A stretch of DNA of 64,000 nucleotides from Aphrocallistes beatrix (lineage: Eukaryota; Porifera; Hexactinellida; Sceptrulophora; Aphrocallistidae), in assembly GCA_963281255.1 (NCBI GenBank), contig OY725491.1, positions 3,534,001 to 3,598,000 on the forward strand, written 5' to 3'. The notes beneath the pieces are model-generated. The model was given only the letters and a program-made list of their open reading frames with translations. It searched no databases and was not told the DNA's origin. Each line of letters begins with the position of its first letter. The stretch's first letter is position 1. Shown here in pieces: positions 33,012 to 43,353 of this stretch. Position numbers and translations under genes: made by a program.

Positions 33012-34309
33012 CTAGGGCGTTCAATAAGTCTTGCGGGTCATGGTATATTTCGCATACTATAATAGTAAACAAATCAGTTTTCATCTATAACACAACCTTA
33101 TATCTTAGCTTGATTTACTGAAAATCTTAGCTTGATTGAATGAAAATTACAAATTTCTGATCAATTTATTCACACATCATTTCAACATACTGGTAAAATT
33201 ATGGCTTCCAAGGATGACAATTTTAATCTGAAATGGAGAGCTTACATTGAGTTTCGCACAAAACTCCGCATCCAGCCGGTACTCATCTACAACGAGTTGC
33301 AGGAGGTATTGTGCATGGACTTCCCTTCCAGATCAACGGTAGGGCGATGGACTGCACGATTTCAGTCTGGAAATACAGACGTGTCAGATCTACCTCGATC
33401 TGGGAGACCGGTGTCCGTCAGCACCCCCAGAGAATGTTGCTATAATCGAGAGCAAAGTCGGGGAAGATAAGTGTATAACAATCGAGCAGTTAGAGCAGAG
33501 TATGGAGATTTCATCGGGGGCCATTCATTCCATTCTGACTACTCAGCTTGGTTTCGGATCCATTTGCGGTAAGTGGGTCCCACATAACCTCGGCGATCAA
33601 CAAAAGCTCGCACGTGTAAAGACTGCCAAGAAACTCCTGGAAACCTATGACGGTTGTGATCCTAGACGCCTAGCTGAAGTTATAACCGGGGATGAGACTT
33701 GGGTCTATTATTCAACCCCTTACAGCAAGTATAAAATGCGATCATGGGTGAGAGGGGACGAAAGACCGGCCCAAATTCCTAGGCCTGACTTCAGAATACC
33801 GAAGGTCATGCACACGATCTTCTTCAATAGTAGTGGAATAGTCTTGCAAATACCTTCTGAAAGTGATAAAATAGTAAACGCAACGTTTTTTACAGAGAAA
33901 GTACTTCCAAACCTAATAAAAAACGTGGAAGAGCTCCGTCCCAAGGCTAAAATGAGGGGAATAAAATTATTGATAGATAATGCAAGCTCCCATACAGCCA
34001 AGCTCACTAAAAATTTCTTGGAATCAGAGGGGTTAGATTTACTTCCCCACCCACCCTACTCATCAGACCTAGCTCCCTGTGATTTTTGGCTATTCCCCAA
34101 GCTCAAAATCTACCTTTAAGGCAGGGAATTTGAGTCGAATCAAACCCTCGGGTCGGCCCTGTACCACTTCTTCAAATCCATCCCCGAAGAAGAGTACAGA
34201 AATGCATTCATAAAGTGGGTATTTCGAATAAATAATACATTGAAACATATTATATGACATTTATTTGTTATTTTATGGTATGACGCGCAAGACTTTTTGA
34301 ATGCCCTAG
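33012..34309 (+). mobile_element. mariner (DD34D) element, 1298 bp
   Basis: Inverted repeats CTAGGGCGTTCAATAAGT... and the complement of the right end, CTAGGGCATTCAAAAAGT, similar over about 30 bp. TA lies on both sides (33010-33011, 34310-34311). It sits inside family H. Confidence 0.93.
33201..34257 (+). pseudogene. mariner transposase, one frameshift and one stop
   Basis: The start is ATG 33201. The N-terminal domain (about residues 10-85) has the mariner pattern FRTKLRIQPVLIYNELQEV and STVGRWTARFQSG, then DLPRSGRP. The frame is lost near 33430 and resumes one base over (NVAIIESKVGEDKCITIEQL). The catalytic residues are intact: Asp in TGDETWVYY, Asp in LLIDNASSHTA, Asp in SDLAPCDFWLF, with 34 residues between the last two. 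A TAA at 34117-34119 replaces the Lys codon of the usual LKGR block, and reading continues GREFES ... to TGA at 34255-34257. Total length without lesions is about 350 residues, normal for mariner. Two lesions and younger than its host repeat: a recently dead copy. Confidence 0.92.
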
Positions 34310-34798
34310 TAGAAGGCTGAAACTTTAATAGAATCTGTAGACTAACATACCTCACATATGATGCAACTATTATAAAAAATGATGACTCATCACTTTGTTA
34401 TGACGTCATCATTACTCATCAAATTTTAAAAAATTGATAATTTTGGTGATTTTTCGTGCGATATCGATTATAACAGTAGGGCAGGCGTATTTAGAGATGT
34501 TATTTCCCTTATAATTAATCGATGTGACCCCAGGCGCCCAAAGGGCAGCTCCGGCGGACACAAAGTGTCCGCCAGCCGCGCAACGCAAGCAAGCGAAGCG
34601 CGCTTGTATTGAAAAAATAGCGAAGGATTTTACTATGTATACGGGCATTCATTTCATACTCCTGTGGTATATTTATACTAGGCAATACGGTGTGTCTGGA
34701 AAATATTGGCACAAACTTTAACTATACGTATAGTGAAATCTATGCTTGGGAAGAGTATGGTAATTTCAAGATGACTTCATTTAGGTATTTTCATCATA

Positions 34799-35640
34799 CA
34801 CCAACCGGACAAAAGTATTTCAACACTTGATCCTTTCCCATACACAATAATAATCGGATTTTTTTCATGAAGGGCAATACGTTAAAATTCAAAGAGATGC
34901 TAAAAATCTGATTCCAGAATCTACACATTCGAATTAGTCATAGTTGAACTGTCACGAGAAAAATGGTCCGGGGCCAAAATTGGTCCGGGTCAAATTTTGT
35001 GTCATTAATTGCGTACACTAAAGTAGTCCACTCCTCATAGGATGTGATGACATTACAATCACTCTAGGGGGTCTCTATTAATAGGTAGTCTATTCAATAC
35101 TTGCCAACTGCCCGTTTATGACTGGACGTCTCGATTTTTGCATTCTTCTGTTGAGCGAATTTTCATGAATGTCCGATTTTATATGATGTTATATTCTGTC
35201 CACTTTTCTGATTCTATAAGTATGTAGAAGTTCTACTATTGCGTCATATGGACTGATGTGGTACACCGTCTTCGCTATAGGGTTTCTCTCTGCAGATAAT
35301 TTTGGCAGCCAAAACTGGTCCGGGGGGACCAAATTTAGCCAGGAGGGACCAATTTTGGCCTGACAGAACATAACTAATAAATTACACAACTCAATGAACA
35401 ATCATCAGTCTGAGCCACCATAAGAAATTCAATGCCATCATGTATAATGGTCAAAATGGGTGTATGTGGCATAAAGTAGCACTTATTGATAATTACATAA
35501 AGTTAGGAATGAATGATTAATCAGAAAAATTAACCTGTGACTAATTTGAATGCGTATTATTCGAATCTGGAATCCGATTAGCTGTATCCCGTACCGTTTA
35601 GAAGTAACCCTCTCAAATAGATTGCAATACTGTGGTAGAC
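34799..35640. repeat. inner Tc1-like MITE of the nest
   Basis: The left end caccaaccggacaaaagtat after TA, then ttcatgaagggcaa and cacattcgaattagtc, all shared with 42758-43235. The right end has decayed and its limit is approximate. Centre gccatcatgtataatgg. Confidence 0.65.
34975..35366. repeat. innermost insert with ggtccgggg boxes
   Basis: Inverted subterminal boxes: tggtccggggccaaaattgg at the left, complement ggccaaaattggtccctcct at the right. It interrupts the family sequence of the inner MITE, whose centre resumes near 35380. Confidence 0.55.
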
Positions 35641-35869
35641 AGTTATAGAGGTTTTTTGAAAAAAAATCTACAAAAAATGGGCTACCATTCCAGAAAAGGT
35701 GCGGACTAACCGCAAGGCATGATAGTGTGAAAATAGTGTATATATGTATGGGATGGAATAGCCTAATGAAGTCATCTTGAATTTATAATACTCTTCTCAA
35801 GCATAGGTCTCACTATACGTAAAGTCCAAGTTTTGTGTCAATAATTTCCGGATACACTGTAGTAAGGAT

Positions 35870-37194
35870 AACATTTACCTCATTAATCAAATATAAATAA
35901 TTATTTGCTAGTTAGAGATGATTCTAACATTTCGAGTTAGGTTATAATCCCTTTAGTCAATAAAATAAAGTCGATTGCACTGATTAAATTACTGGATTCT
36001 GATTGACTAATACAATTTGACACCAAAGCTTGTATTATAGGAGCTGCCTTTTTCAGGATGGACGGTGTAGGACGTCCGTGTGATCCATATTTTATTATTG
36101 AAATGATATATCAACAGTGCATATAATAATGAACTGCATCATGTACATTTCAGGATACACACTTAGAAGGCTCTAAAATTAATATTATTTAATTGATCAA
36201 AATAATAATTGAGTTTTGTATCGCTCTAGTTAGTCCGGCACATTTTGGAGCTGCATGATTGATATGTAAACCTATATTTATTCTTTATTTAGAGAATAAA
36301 TAAACTCACTCATTAGAAAAACAAATATGTAGTATAAGATCCATTATAAGAACTCTTCTCTATCAAACGCACACAATTTCTAATTACAATTAACAATGGA
36401 TTGTTACCAGGTTACTAATTTTCAAAGTTGCCAAGTATTAGTCCTCATATCTATGGAAAATCATACCGCGGTAACCCCCATTCAATTTAGATTGTGGGTA
36501 AGCAACTTTGATTATACTGTACACTTCTAAGTGTAAGGCAAGGGATGTGTATAATATTAATAATTATAATAAATAATATATAGCTTTTGAAAATCATGCA
36601 GTGATGTGTTGAGAAGCTCTATAGTTAATTCGTCATTCATTCATTTAAAATTACTCAACTTTGATACTTTCAACTCGATTCTTTATTTCAATGTAAATAC
36701 AGTACGTATGTCAGATAAATATTTTCACAAGTAGGATTAGCATATTCTTGGTTTGAAGCAATACTGATTGATAGGCTAAAATATTTATAATGCCAGAGTT
36801 GGAGCAGCGTAAACATATAAAAATTCTATAATATAAGGGAAAAAAAACACAGTAAAGGAGATCAGCTCAATAGTATATATGTAAGTAAAAAAATGAGAAC
36901 GGTTTACAATATTATTTTTAGTTATTCAGAAAAATTTTTTGAGAAATTTCTCCACCAAAACTCAAATATTAATTTTTTGTGAAGTCAGTATCTGTCAATC
37001 CAGCTACATGAAGTGCTGGGCTTCAATTCCTACGAGATGCCAACTCTTTATCGATAGTAGTGGGGTTCAAAGATAAATTATTGATCTTTTATATTCATAC
37101 TTCGATGAAAAACATTAGCTTGCGTTATTAACTATAATCAAACTCTTATTTAATTAATTTGTGAAAAAATTATCTGACACACTGTATAACCATG
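35870..37194. other. 1.3 kb without recognisable features
   Basis: AT-rich. There are a few homopurine runs but no coding similarity or repeat border. Confidence 0.4.
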
Positions 37195-37310
37195 TGCAAC
37201 TTAACACATCGGTGGCTATTGACTATAATTGGCACATAAGATCGTGATGAGTGACACAAAGTTGATAATATCACACCTAACAATAATTATTCAGGTTAAA
37301 AGATTCAAAA
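37195..37310. repeat. centre fragment of a Tc1-like MITE
   Basis: 'ggtggctattgactataatt ggcaca...gtgacacaaagttgataat' resembles the centres of the 18380 and 21996 elements; the ends are missing. Confidence 0.35.
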
Positions 37311-37319
37311 CTGAGAAAT

Positions 37320-37581
37320 TTCAATAAAATATACATCGTAACACAACATCAAAAATGATGACTCACCAGTCTGTTATGAGGTCATACTTATAGGTCATAC
37401 ATATAACCAATTAGGTCATACATATAACCAAAAATTGAAAAATTGACGAATTTGGTGATTTTTCAAGTGATGTGTTATCTACCTTATAATTAACCAGTGT
37501 GAGCCTAGGCACATCAAGGGTGCGTCTGGCAAACACAGTGTCTGACAGCGTCCCGCAGCGCAAGCAAGCGAAGCGCGCTTG
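37320..37581 (+). repeat. family H repeat, 3' half
   Basis: 5'-truncated. It contains a local tandem duplication of aggtcatacatataacca and ends GCGCGCTTG followed by TG, the one full 3' end here not followed by TA. Confidence 0.8.
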
Positions 37582-37782
37582 TGTTTCATAAGTTCAAATG
37601 CAAGCCCTCAAGTTCTGAACGTCAAACGGGTTGATACGTTTTAGGCATTATACGCATTGGAATTAATAACAAAAAGCTAGTTTAGTCTAAAAATAGATAT
37701 ATTATATCCATAGACCATGTCTAAATTTAGCAACACTCATACACAGACACAGATCTATTAAAATGAGATAAATACGATAAAT

Positions 37783-38337
37783 GTGTTCAAAGTAAATTTT
37801 TCAAAATCATTCTACAAAATAAACCTGAAAATGTCTAATAAAATGTTGGGAAAAATGAGTACACATCAACGTGCATCTAACATCCTCCCTAGTGATGATA
37901 TCCAGTTTGTGCCAGGAAAGTTACGAATTGGGGAGTGCAATCAGAACATAATAATTGAGAAGAGAGCCGGCCAAAAGAATATTCACTTGTGCAGAGACGT
38001 TATCGAACACATCTGGAGTGGAGATTAGAGTAAACAGCTCCAGCTTACATTTCGAACAGAACGAAATACATTGACTACCCATATCCGTCGTAGACGCCAT
38101 CATTCTGATTATTGGCTAGACATCTTCGCGTCCTACACTGATGAACAATTCATGCAAGAATTTGGATGTGACCAGTTTCATACATGCAAAGAGCATGTTA
38201 AACAATATGGTATCTCATTCCGGTGGGATCCACCGAAGCTAACATTCGACCAAAGGGAAGAAAAATTCAAGCAACAGTATTTGCCAGCAGATAAAATGCT
38301 CGACTATCCACAATTAGAGATACTCACTTACTTGTAG
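37783..38337 (+). pseudogene. unrecognised ORF with a single in-frame TAG
   Basis: I do not recognise this protein. The frame stays open from 37783 to a stop at 38335-38337 (about 184 codons), interrupted only by TAG at 38026-38028. The more likely starts are the ATGs at about 37831 (MSNKMLGKM) or 37858. Protein-like features: LPSDDIQFVPGKLRIGECNQ, HLCRDVIEHIWSGD before the stop, then a basic run (HIRRRRHH), YWLDIFASYTDEQF and FRWDPPKLTFDQREEKF. There is no membrane segment or signal peptide. An AATAAA follows at about 38426, after an AAT microsatellite, so it could be a decayed single-exon gene or retrocopy. Composition is less AT-rich than the flanks. Alternatives are one nonsense mutation in a transposon gene, or stop-codon readthrough. 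Confidence 0.5.
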
Positions 38338-38339
38338 TT

Positions 38340-39700
38340 TAGAATTTGTATATGCAACAATCATGCACTATGTATGTAACAATCATGTGATTCATTGATA
38401 ATAATAATAATAATAATGATATTAATAATAAAGTACTTGTTGACAAATTAGTAATGGCACTAAACGTATATAATACCATTTGTTTGCTTCATACTATATC
38501 ATTATATTGGCTCTATGATCCAATATAATAAACTAGCACAGTTCTAAAATGAGTGCTGGAGTCCGGCCTGGCACAAGTGGTTCACAGACCTGAGTTTAAA
38601 AGACATCAGTAATTTCCATGGACTTTCCAAGGAATTTGCATTATAAATATAGAAAATTTTTGAGAGGAGCTTGTTAATATACTCTAGTAGTCCGAATAAA
38701 TGAGGGGGGTTAAATTATACGGGAGGGTTGAATGAAATTAGTTGATGTATCACACAGTAATACATATCATATTATCTACAGGCGCGGAGGCAGAGGGGAG
38801 CAAGATTTTAAAATTATAGGACTAAATTTGAGGGTGCTTGGTTTTATGGGCACTCTCGAGTAAAATTGCGAGAGGGTTTTGTACACCCTGAACTAAACTC
38901 TTTACAAATTACAAATTACGCAACTCGGTTTATTGATATTCTTAATTAATAATTAAGAGATATAAAATCAATATTTATATTTATAATTTTGTATACCTAC
39001 ATTATTTAATAATAACGATTAGTGACAGTTGTACAATATTTTTGCAGTGATTATCACTGCCCAACTATGCCAACATCTGAGTCAAGAACCAAGTAATTAG
39101 ACATTTAGCTCCCTAGTAATAGCATAGCCAGGGTTGGCTAATTAAACCGGGCTGGGCAAAACCCCTATTTGTGGGTTAAAGTGGGTTTTATTCTAATGTA
39201 CTTAACCTATTAAACCCGGGTAAAATTCCAACCCTGAGATTCATAGCAGCATAGGAATGTGACAACATTCCATTCTCACAGCTTGTTTGAACCGTTTCTC
39301 GAGTGATCCCTCTTGCGGCTCCGCTAGGTTAGCTGAGTGCAACTAAACGTATAAGACTCCTCTAAATTTAACAATGATTTAAGAATAGGGAATTTCGTCC
39401 AAATAGCAAGATTGCAATCATTTGTTTTGAACTACAGGGTCGAGAGAATTTCTCAGAACAAATGTCGCCTATTTCAAATTCATCCCTATTGGTCTACATG
39501 ACCACCACAAAAAGCATGCTGAACTTGTCCATCCGTACTCCTTTTTCCAAAATAATGATAAAAAGTCACTAGACTACAAATGGCGACACATGCATCAACG
39601 AGTTTAAAATTTAGGCGTTTACAAATATAATCAACAAAAATAGATAGATAAATATCCTTGATGGTGTTTGGATTAACAGTACTTTCAACATATTATATGC
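38340..39700. other. no gene; AAT microsatellite and a possible MITE scrap
   Basis: (AAT)n at about 38398-38420. At 38780-38895 'gcgcggaggcagaggggagc ... agggttttgtacaccctg' looks like a decayed MITE end. Otherwise nothing is recognisable. Confidence 0.4.
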
Positions 39701-39890
39701 CAGCGGTTCCCAAACTGGGGTGCATGAACCCCCTAGCGGTGTACGGGACAAGGATTAGAACTGAATATTGAGCATTTTTAACAGAATTATTGTTGAACTT
39801 ATATGCAAATTACTCCTAGATCCTGGCATAGGTCCTGGGGTGCACAAAATAATTTGTAGGTGTCGAGGTAAAAGGGGTTGGGAACCACTG
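39701..39890. repeat. hAT MITE, 190 bp, with 8-bp target duplication
   Basis: Ends CAGCGGTTCCCAAACTGGGG and (complement of right) CAGTGGTTCCCAACCCC, a typical hAT terminus. Flanks ttatatgc and ttttatgc, 7 of 8 bases alike. Confidence 0.85.
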
Positions 39891-40196
39891 TTTTATGCGA
39901 ACAAAAAAGGTTCTTTACCGACCACATAAGGGTGCGCGTTATTGGGAGGTGCCCCATTCAATGCTCCATTTTCCATCCCAGACAACAATATGTCACAATA
40001 GCAATGCACACATAACAGTAGATATTATGGCACGTTACAACCAAGTGCAATTGGAAATTAGGTCAGTAAGAAATTGAGAAATGCAAACATCATCCATAAT
40101 TAGCAAATTTCTAAAATATCAACATGTGCATGTGTGCGGTACATGGCTAAATTCAGAATTCTACCACTGCATTACAAGAAACTAGTTCTATTATTA

Positions 40197-40371
40197 GCAT
40201 GGCCGGCGCCGTGTTTTATCGTCAGTGGGTGTCCTAAGAGGGATTTATCTGAAAGTGTGTGTTCATTTATAGAGGGATATAGTATATTGTACAATATGAT
40301 AAAACAAGACGAAGTGGGTGTCTGGACACCCAGGACACCCCCCCGATGGCGCCGGCCCTGATTAGTCTGTG
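40197..40371. repeat. GGCCGGCGCC-ended MITE
   Basis: Left catggccggcgccgtgtttt; right ends gatggcgccggccctg. Mirrored gggtgtcct/aggacaccc boxes lie inside. GC-rich ends in an AT-rich region; probably hAT-type. Confidence 0.6.
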
Positions 40372-40473
40372 AGGTGGAACAATTATGGGCACTACAGCTG
40401 TAGTTAATTAACGAGTTACACTGAATCAGTATGTATAAGTAGGGAAGTAATTAATGTCATAACAAATTAAAAA

Positions 40474-40860
40474 AATGTCTTCTTCAGAACAAGAAACTAT
40501 TTCTACATTCCACAGCGCAGATCTCCCGAAGGTTTGCATTCCGGAAGATTTTGAATCTAGCATGGAGTCAAGTGGGTCTGACAATGAAGTTTTGGTACTG
40601 AGCTCTCATCTGTTGCCATGAAAGAAGTACCTTCCACGAGTGTTAACCCTGATGACTCTGAAACAGTTTGCGAGGAATGTGAACAACAAGACTGCCCAAC
40701 CGGGGAAAGAGGGCGAATGATGACTGGTTAGGTTGTGAGTTCTGCCTGAGATGGTTTAACTGTGGATGCGTCAATACGAGTCTAAAGGACTTGGGAGATG
40801 ATCATTATATCTGTAGGAAATGTGACTTGGAATTCGAGTCCTGTGTAGAACCTGTATAAC
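40474..40860 (+). pseudogene. PHD-finger protein fragment, frameshifted
   Basis: Three consecutive frames read as one short protein. It starts at ATG 40474 (MSSSEQETISTFHSADLP, acidic/serine-rich). A shift near 40600 leads to SVAMKEVPSTSVNPDDSE and then VCEECEQQDC, the first Cys pair. A shift near 40723 leads to NDDWLGCEFCLRWFNCGC, then DHYICRKCDLEF and a stop at about 40858. The spacing Cys-x2-Cys ... W-x2-Cys-x2-Cys ... W-x-N-x2-C ... Y-x-Cys-x2-Cys is a PHD finger, with Asn in the place of the usual His. PHD fingers read histone tails and also occur at the C-termini of several transposon proteins. It ends 35 bp before the Tc1-like element at 40896. Dead gene; its parent is unknown. Confidence 0.6.
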
Positions 40861-40895
40861 TATAGTTTCTGTTGTAGCAGGCTTCCATTATAATA

Positions 40896-42207
40896 CAGGG
40901 TGGGGCATAAGTTCTGTCCCAAACTAATTTTGACATATTTACAAAACCCATATAGTAATCGCCCCAAAACTTCACAGGAATATTAACAACATATGTTGGG
41001 TCTGAATAAATTTAATGTTATTCAATATAGCCACCTTTCTTAGTTACCACAGCCTGGAGTCTTGTCCTAAATTGAGACACGGCGCGCCGGAAGTGATCCT
41101 GGGGGATTTTCAGCCATTCTCGTTGCAAAGAAGCTTTCAGAGAGTCATTATTCAAGTGGGACTTAGCACAGGCCTTTTCCTCCAGAATAGACCAGACCGA
41201 ATAGTCCATAGGATTGAGATCGGGACTTGATGGTGGCCATTCTTCCTTGGAAATAAATTCAATTTTTTTGTCCCGGAACCACTGTTGAGTGACATTGGCT
41301 GTGTGGGCTGGTGCTCCGTCTTGTTGGAATATCCAATTGCTGTTTCTGAAGAGTTTATGACCGGCACTTTTCACTTCCGTTTCCAAAATGAGATCGCGGT
41401 ACGTTTTGGAATTAATTTTTACACCAGAGGGGACAAAAATCAGATTTGTCCTGGAATTTGCGGATATCCCTCCCCATACCATGACTGAAGCTGGCTTTTG
41501 ACATTTGGGAATGAATCGAACCTCTTCTGGGATATCCTTAACGCTGGTGGACACGATTCTATCATTTTGGGAGTTAGTTACTTCCTCAATTGTGAATAAT
41601 TTCTCATCAGAAAATAATATTTTATCCACAACTGACTCGGCGGCACGAGATAACAGGATTCGACTTCTTTGCAGCCGCTTTTCTCTAATTGACTTGGTAA
41701 GCATGTGTACCTTTCTACGTTTGAGAGATTTTAACCCTAATTGGTCATGCACAACTCGTCGTATCGTTCTCGAGCTTACCCCAAAATCACGAGCCATTTT
41801 ACGCATGGAACGCCGAGGATTTCGGACTATTCTCTTCTGCACCTTAGCTTTTAGGCCAATGGTCCTTTCAGTACGCGGACGGCCACTTCTAGCTTTGTCA
41901 TTAAAACTTCCCGTCTCCTTGTATCTTTTGATAGTGCGATAGATCAATTTCCTACTGAAGTTTTCTTGTCCAAGCATTTTGAAGATCTCGCCAGCAGATT
42001 TCCCGGACTCAAATAAACTAATAATTTTTGACCTTTTAGCTTCCATGCCAGTAATATCAGAAATTCGCAGTTTGAACGCCATAAACGGTATTGCGATTGT
42101 ATAGGCATATATAATGAACTTTATGGGCGTATAAGTTTTAAGATACTATGTTATAGCATTCCAGTATAATGCATCAAACTTTGGGACAGAACTTATGCCC
42201 CACCCTG
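40896..42207 (-). mobile_element. Tc1-like (DD37D) transposon, 1312 bp, possibly active
   Basis: Perfect inverted repeats of 28 bp (CAGGGTGGGGCATAAGTTCT then gtcccaaa) at both ends; TA at 40894-40895 and 42208-42209. An uninterrupted transposase gene occupies most of the interior. Right neighbour: a family H copy beginning 8 bp away. Confidence 0.96.
41018..42082 (-). CDS. Tc1-like DD37D transposase, intact
   Basis: 354 residues from ATG 42082. Helix-turn-helix 1 is about residues 15-60 (ISLFESGKSAGEIFKML ... KLIYRTIKRYKETGSF), followed by the GRPR-like hook KARSGRPRTER. Helix-turn-helix 2 is about 85-125 (SMRKMARDFGVSSRTIRRVV). The catalytic residues are Asp in LFSDEKLF, Asp in FQQDGAPAHTA and Asp in LNPMDYSVW; 37 residues lie between the last two, so DD37D, the maT-type signature. 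VMVWGGIS and WPPSSPDLNP are conserved. The identical terminal repeats, open frame and clean TA duplication point to recent insertion. It would catalyse TA-targeted cut-and-paste transposition in the nucleus. The relic at 6695-7363 has the same triad spacing (AHTA / PDLNPxDY pattern) but is much decayed. Confidence 0.95.
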   Translation of the reverse strand: MAFKLRISDITGMEAKRSKIISLFESGKSAGEIFKMLGQENFSRKLIYRTIKRYKETGSFNDKARSGRPRTERTIGLKAKVQKRIVRNPRRSMRKMARDFGVSSRTIRRVVHDQLGLKSLKRRKVHMLTKSIREKRLQRSRILLSRAAESVVDKILFSDEKLFTIEEVTNSQNDRIVSTSVKDIPEEVRFIPKCQKPASVMVWGGISANSRTNLIFVPSGVKINSKTYRDLILETEVKSAGHKLFRNSNWIFQQDGAPAHTANVTQQWFRDKKIEFISKEEWPPSSPDLNPMDYSVWSILEEKACAKSHLNNDSLKASLQREWLKIPQDHFRRAVSQFRTRLQAVVTKKGGYIE

Positions 42208-42214
42208 TATATGA

Positions 42215-42690
42215 CAATCGCGCTTCGCTTGCTTGCGCTGCGCGGCTGGCGGACACTTTGTATCCGCCAGAGGCTCCCTTCGGTCGCCTGGAGGTGACAT
42301 TGGTTAATTATAAGGGAGATATCATCTCTAAATATGTCCATCTTAGTTTTAAAATCGATATCACTTGGAAAAACACCAAATTTGTCAATTTTTAAAATTT
42401 TGATGAGTAATGATGACGTCATAGCAAAGTAATGAGTCATCATTTTTTGATGATAGTTGTATCATATGCGAGACGTGTTAGTATACAGATTCTATTAAAA
42501 TTTCAGCCTTCTATCTCCTATAATGACTGAGTTATGCCCGAATAACTGTGTTGATTAACTTTTAAAAATGTGGCAATGACGTCATAATTCCATGATGAGT
42601 CGACATTTTCGTCTGAGCTCAGAACTTACTGGACCCATAGCCAAAAATCAGCATTCTACGACTGGCAAGTTTCTTCAATCAATTCGTTAC

Positions 42691-42693
<3 letters not shown>
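42215..42693 (-). repeat. family H repeat, near full length
   Basis: CAATCGCGCTTCGC at 42215 and TTCGTTACAGA at 42693, with a small deletion near ggacccatagccaaaaatc. Followed by an uninterrupted (TA)n of about 65 bp (42694-42757). Confidence 0.9.
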
Positions 42694-42757
<64 letters not shown>

Positions 42758-42760
<3 letters not shown>

Positions 42761-43235
42761 TAACCGGACAAAAGTATTTGTACACTATATTCTCCCCCAC
42801 ACAAATAGTACAAAATTGATCTTTTCATGAAGGGAAAAGTATTCAAACTCTAAGAGCTACTAAGAGTCTGATTTAAGATTCGAAATCTTCACATTCGAAT
42901 TAGTAATAGTTGAAGATTTCTAACAAATGGCTCAACCCAATGAGTAAAATTATCAACCTGTGGCACAAGGGGTATTACATCACCATCATGTATAGTGATA
43001 AAAAGGGACATATTTAGCACAAGGTGGCAGTGATTGATAATTTGAAATAATTGGGAATTAGTAATTGATTAGAAATATCCTACAATAACTAATTCGAATG
43101 CGAAGATTACGAATTTGAAACCCGATTAGTTGTATCACTTTCCGTTTCGGAGTTTTAATCTTCATGAATAGACTCATTTTAGTATTAAATGCACGTAAGA
43201 TAATGAAGTGTGCAAAAACTTTTGTCTGGGTAGTG
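42758..43235. repeat. Tc1-like MITE (CACTAACCGGACAAAAG ends), 478 bp
   Basis: Left cactaaccggacaaaagtat, right acttttgtctgggtagtg, TA on both sides. Imperfect palindrome with conserved cacattcgaattagta arms and the central 'catcatgtatagtg...gtggcag'. The most complete copy of this family in the window. Confidence 0.85.
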
Positions 43236-43239
43236 TATA

Positions 43240-43315
43240 CACATTAATCGAGTTTTAATAGTAAGGATATACTTGTTTGTTCATTTATCCTTACTATTAA
43301 AACTCGATTAATGTA
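43240..43315. repeat. inverted pair of the 26-bp flanking motif
   Basis: attaatcgagttttaatagt followed by aagga at 43243-43267, then its complement tccttactattaaaactcg at 43290-43312, separated by tacttgtttgttcat. The only place in the window where the motif occurs as a close inverted pair. Confidence 0.8.
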
Positions 43316-43353
43316 TATTTATTTATATATTTATTTTTATATATATACATATA

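Larger units (their letters stand above)
32816..34606 (+). repeat. family H repeat, full length, split by a mariner
   Basis: 5' part 32816-33009 (TCTGTAACGAATTGATTG ... attataggaga), then the mariner at 33012-34309, then 34312-34606 (gaaggctgaaactttaat ... GCGCGCTTG). Removing the mariner and one TA restores the family sequence exactly (ataggagaTAgaaggctg). Confidence 0.92.
34688..35859. repeat. outer MITE of a three-deep nest
   Basis: Palindromic arms of about 110 bp: the left reads tgtctggaaaatattggcac ... tatgcttgggaagagtatgg, the right is its complement ending gaaattattgacac/ccggatacactg, TA outside. Non-coding. Hosts the element at 34799. Confidence 0.75.

Noticed and set aside
41285..41942. 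Long plus-strand frames (up to 145 codons) opposite the DD37D transposase
   Set aside because: Antisense shadow of an intact transposase gene.
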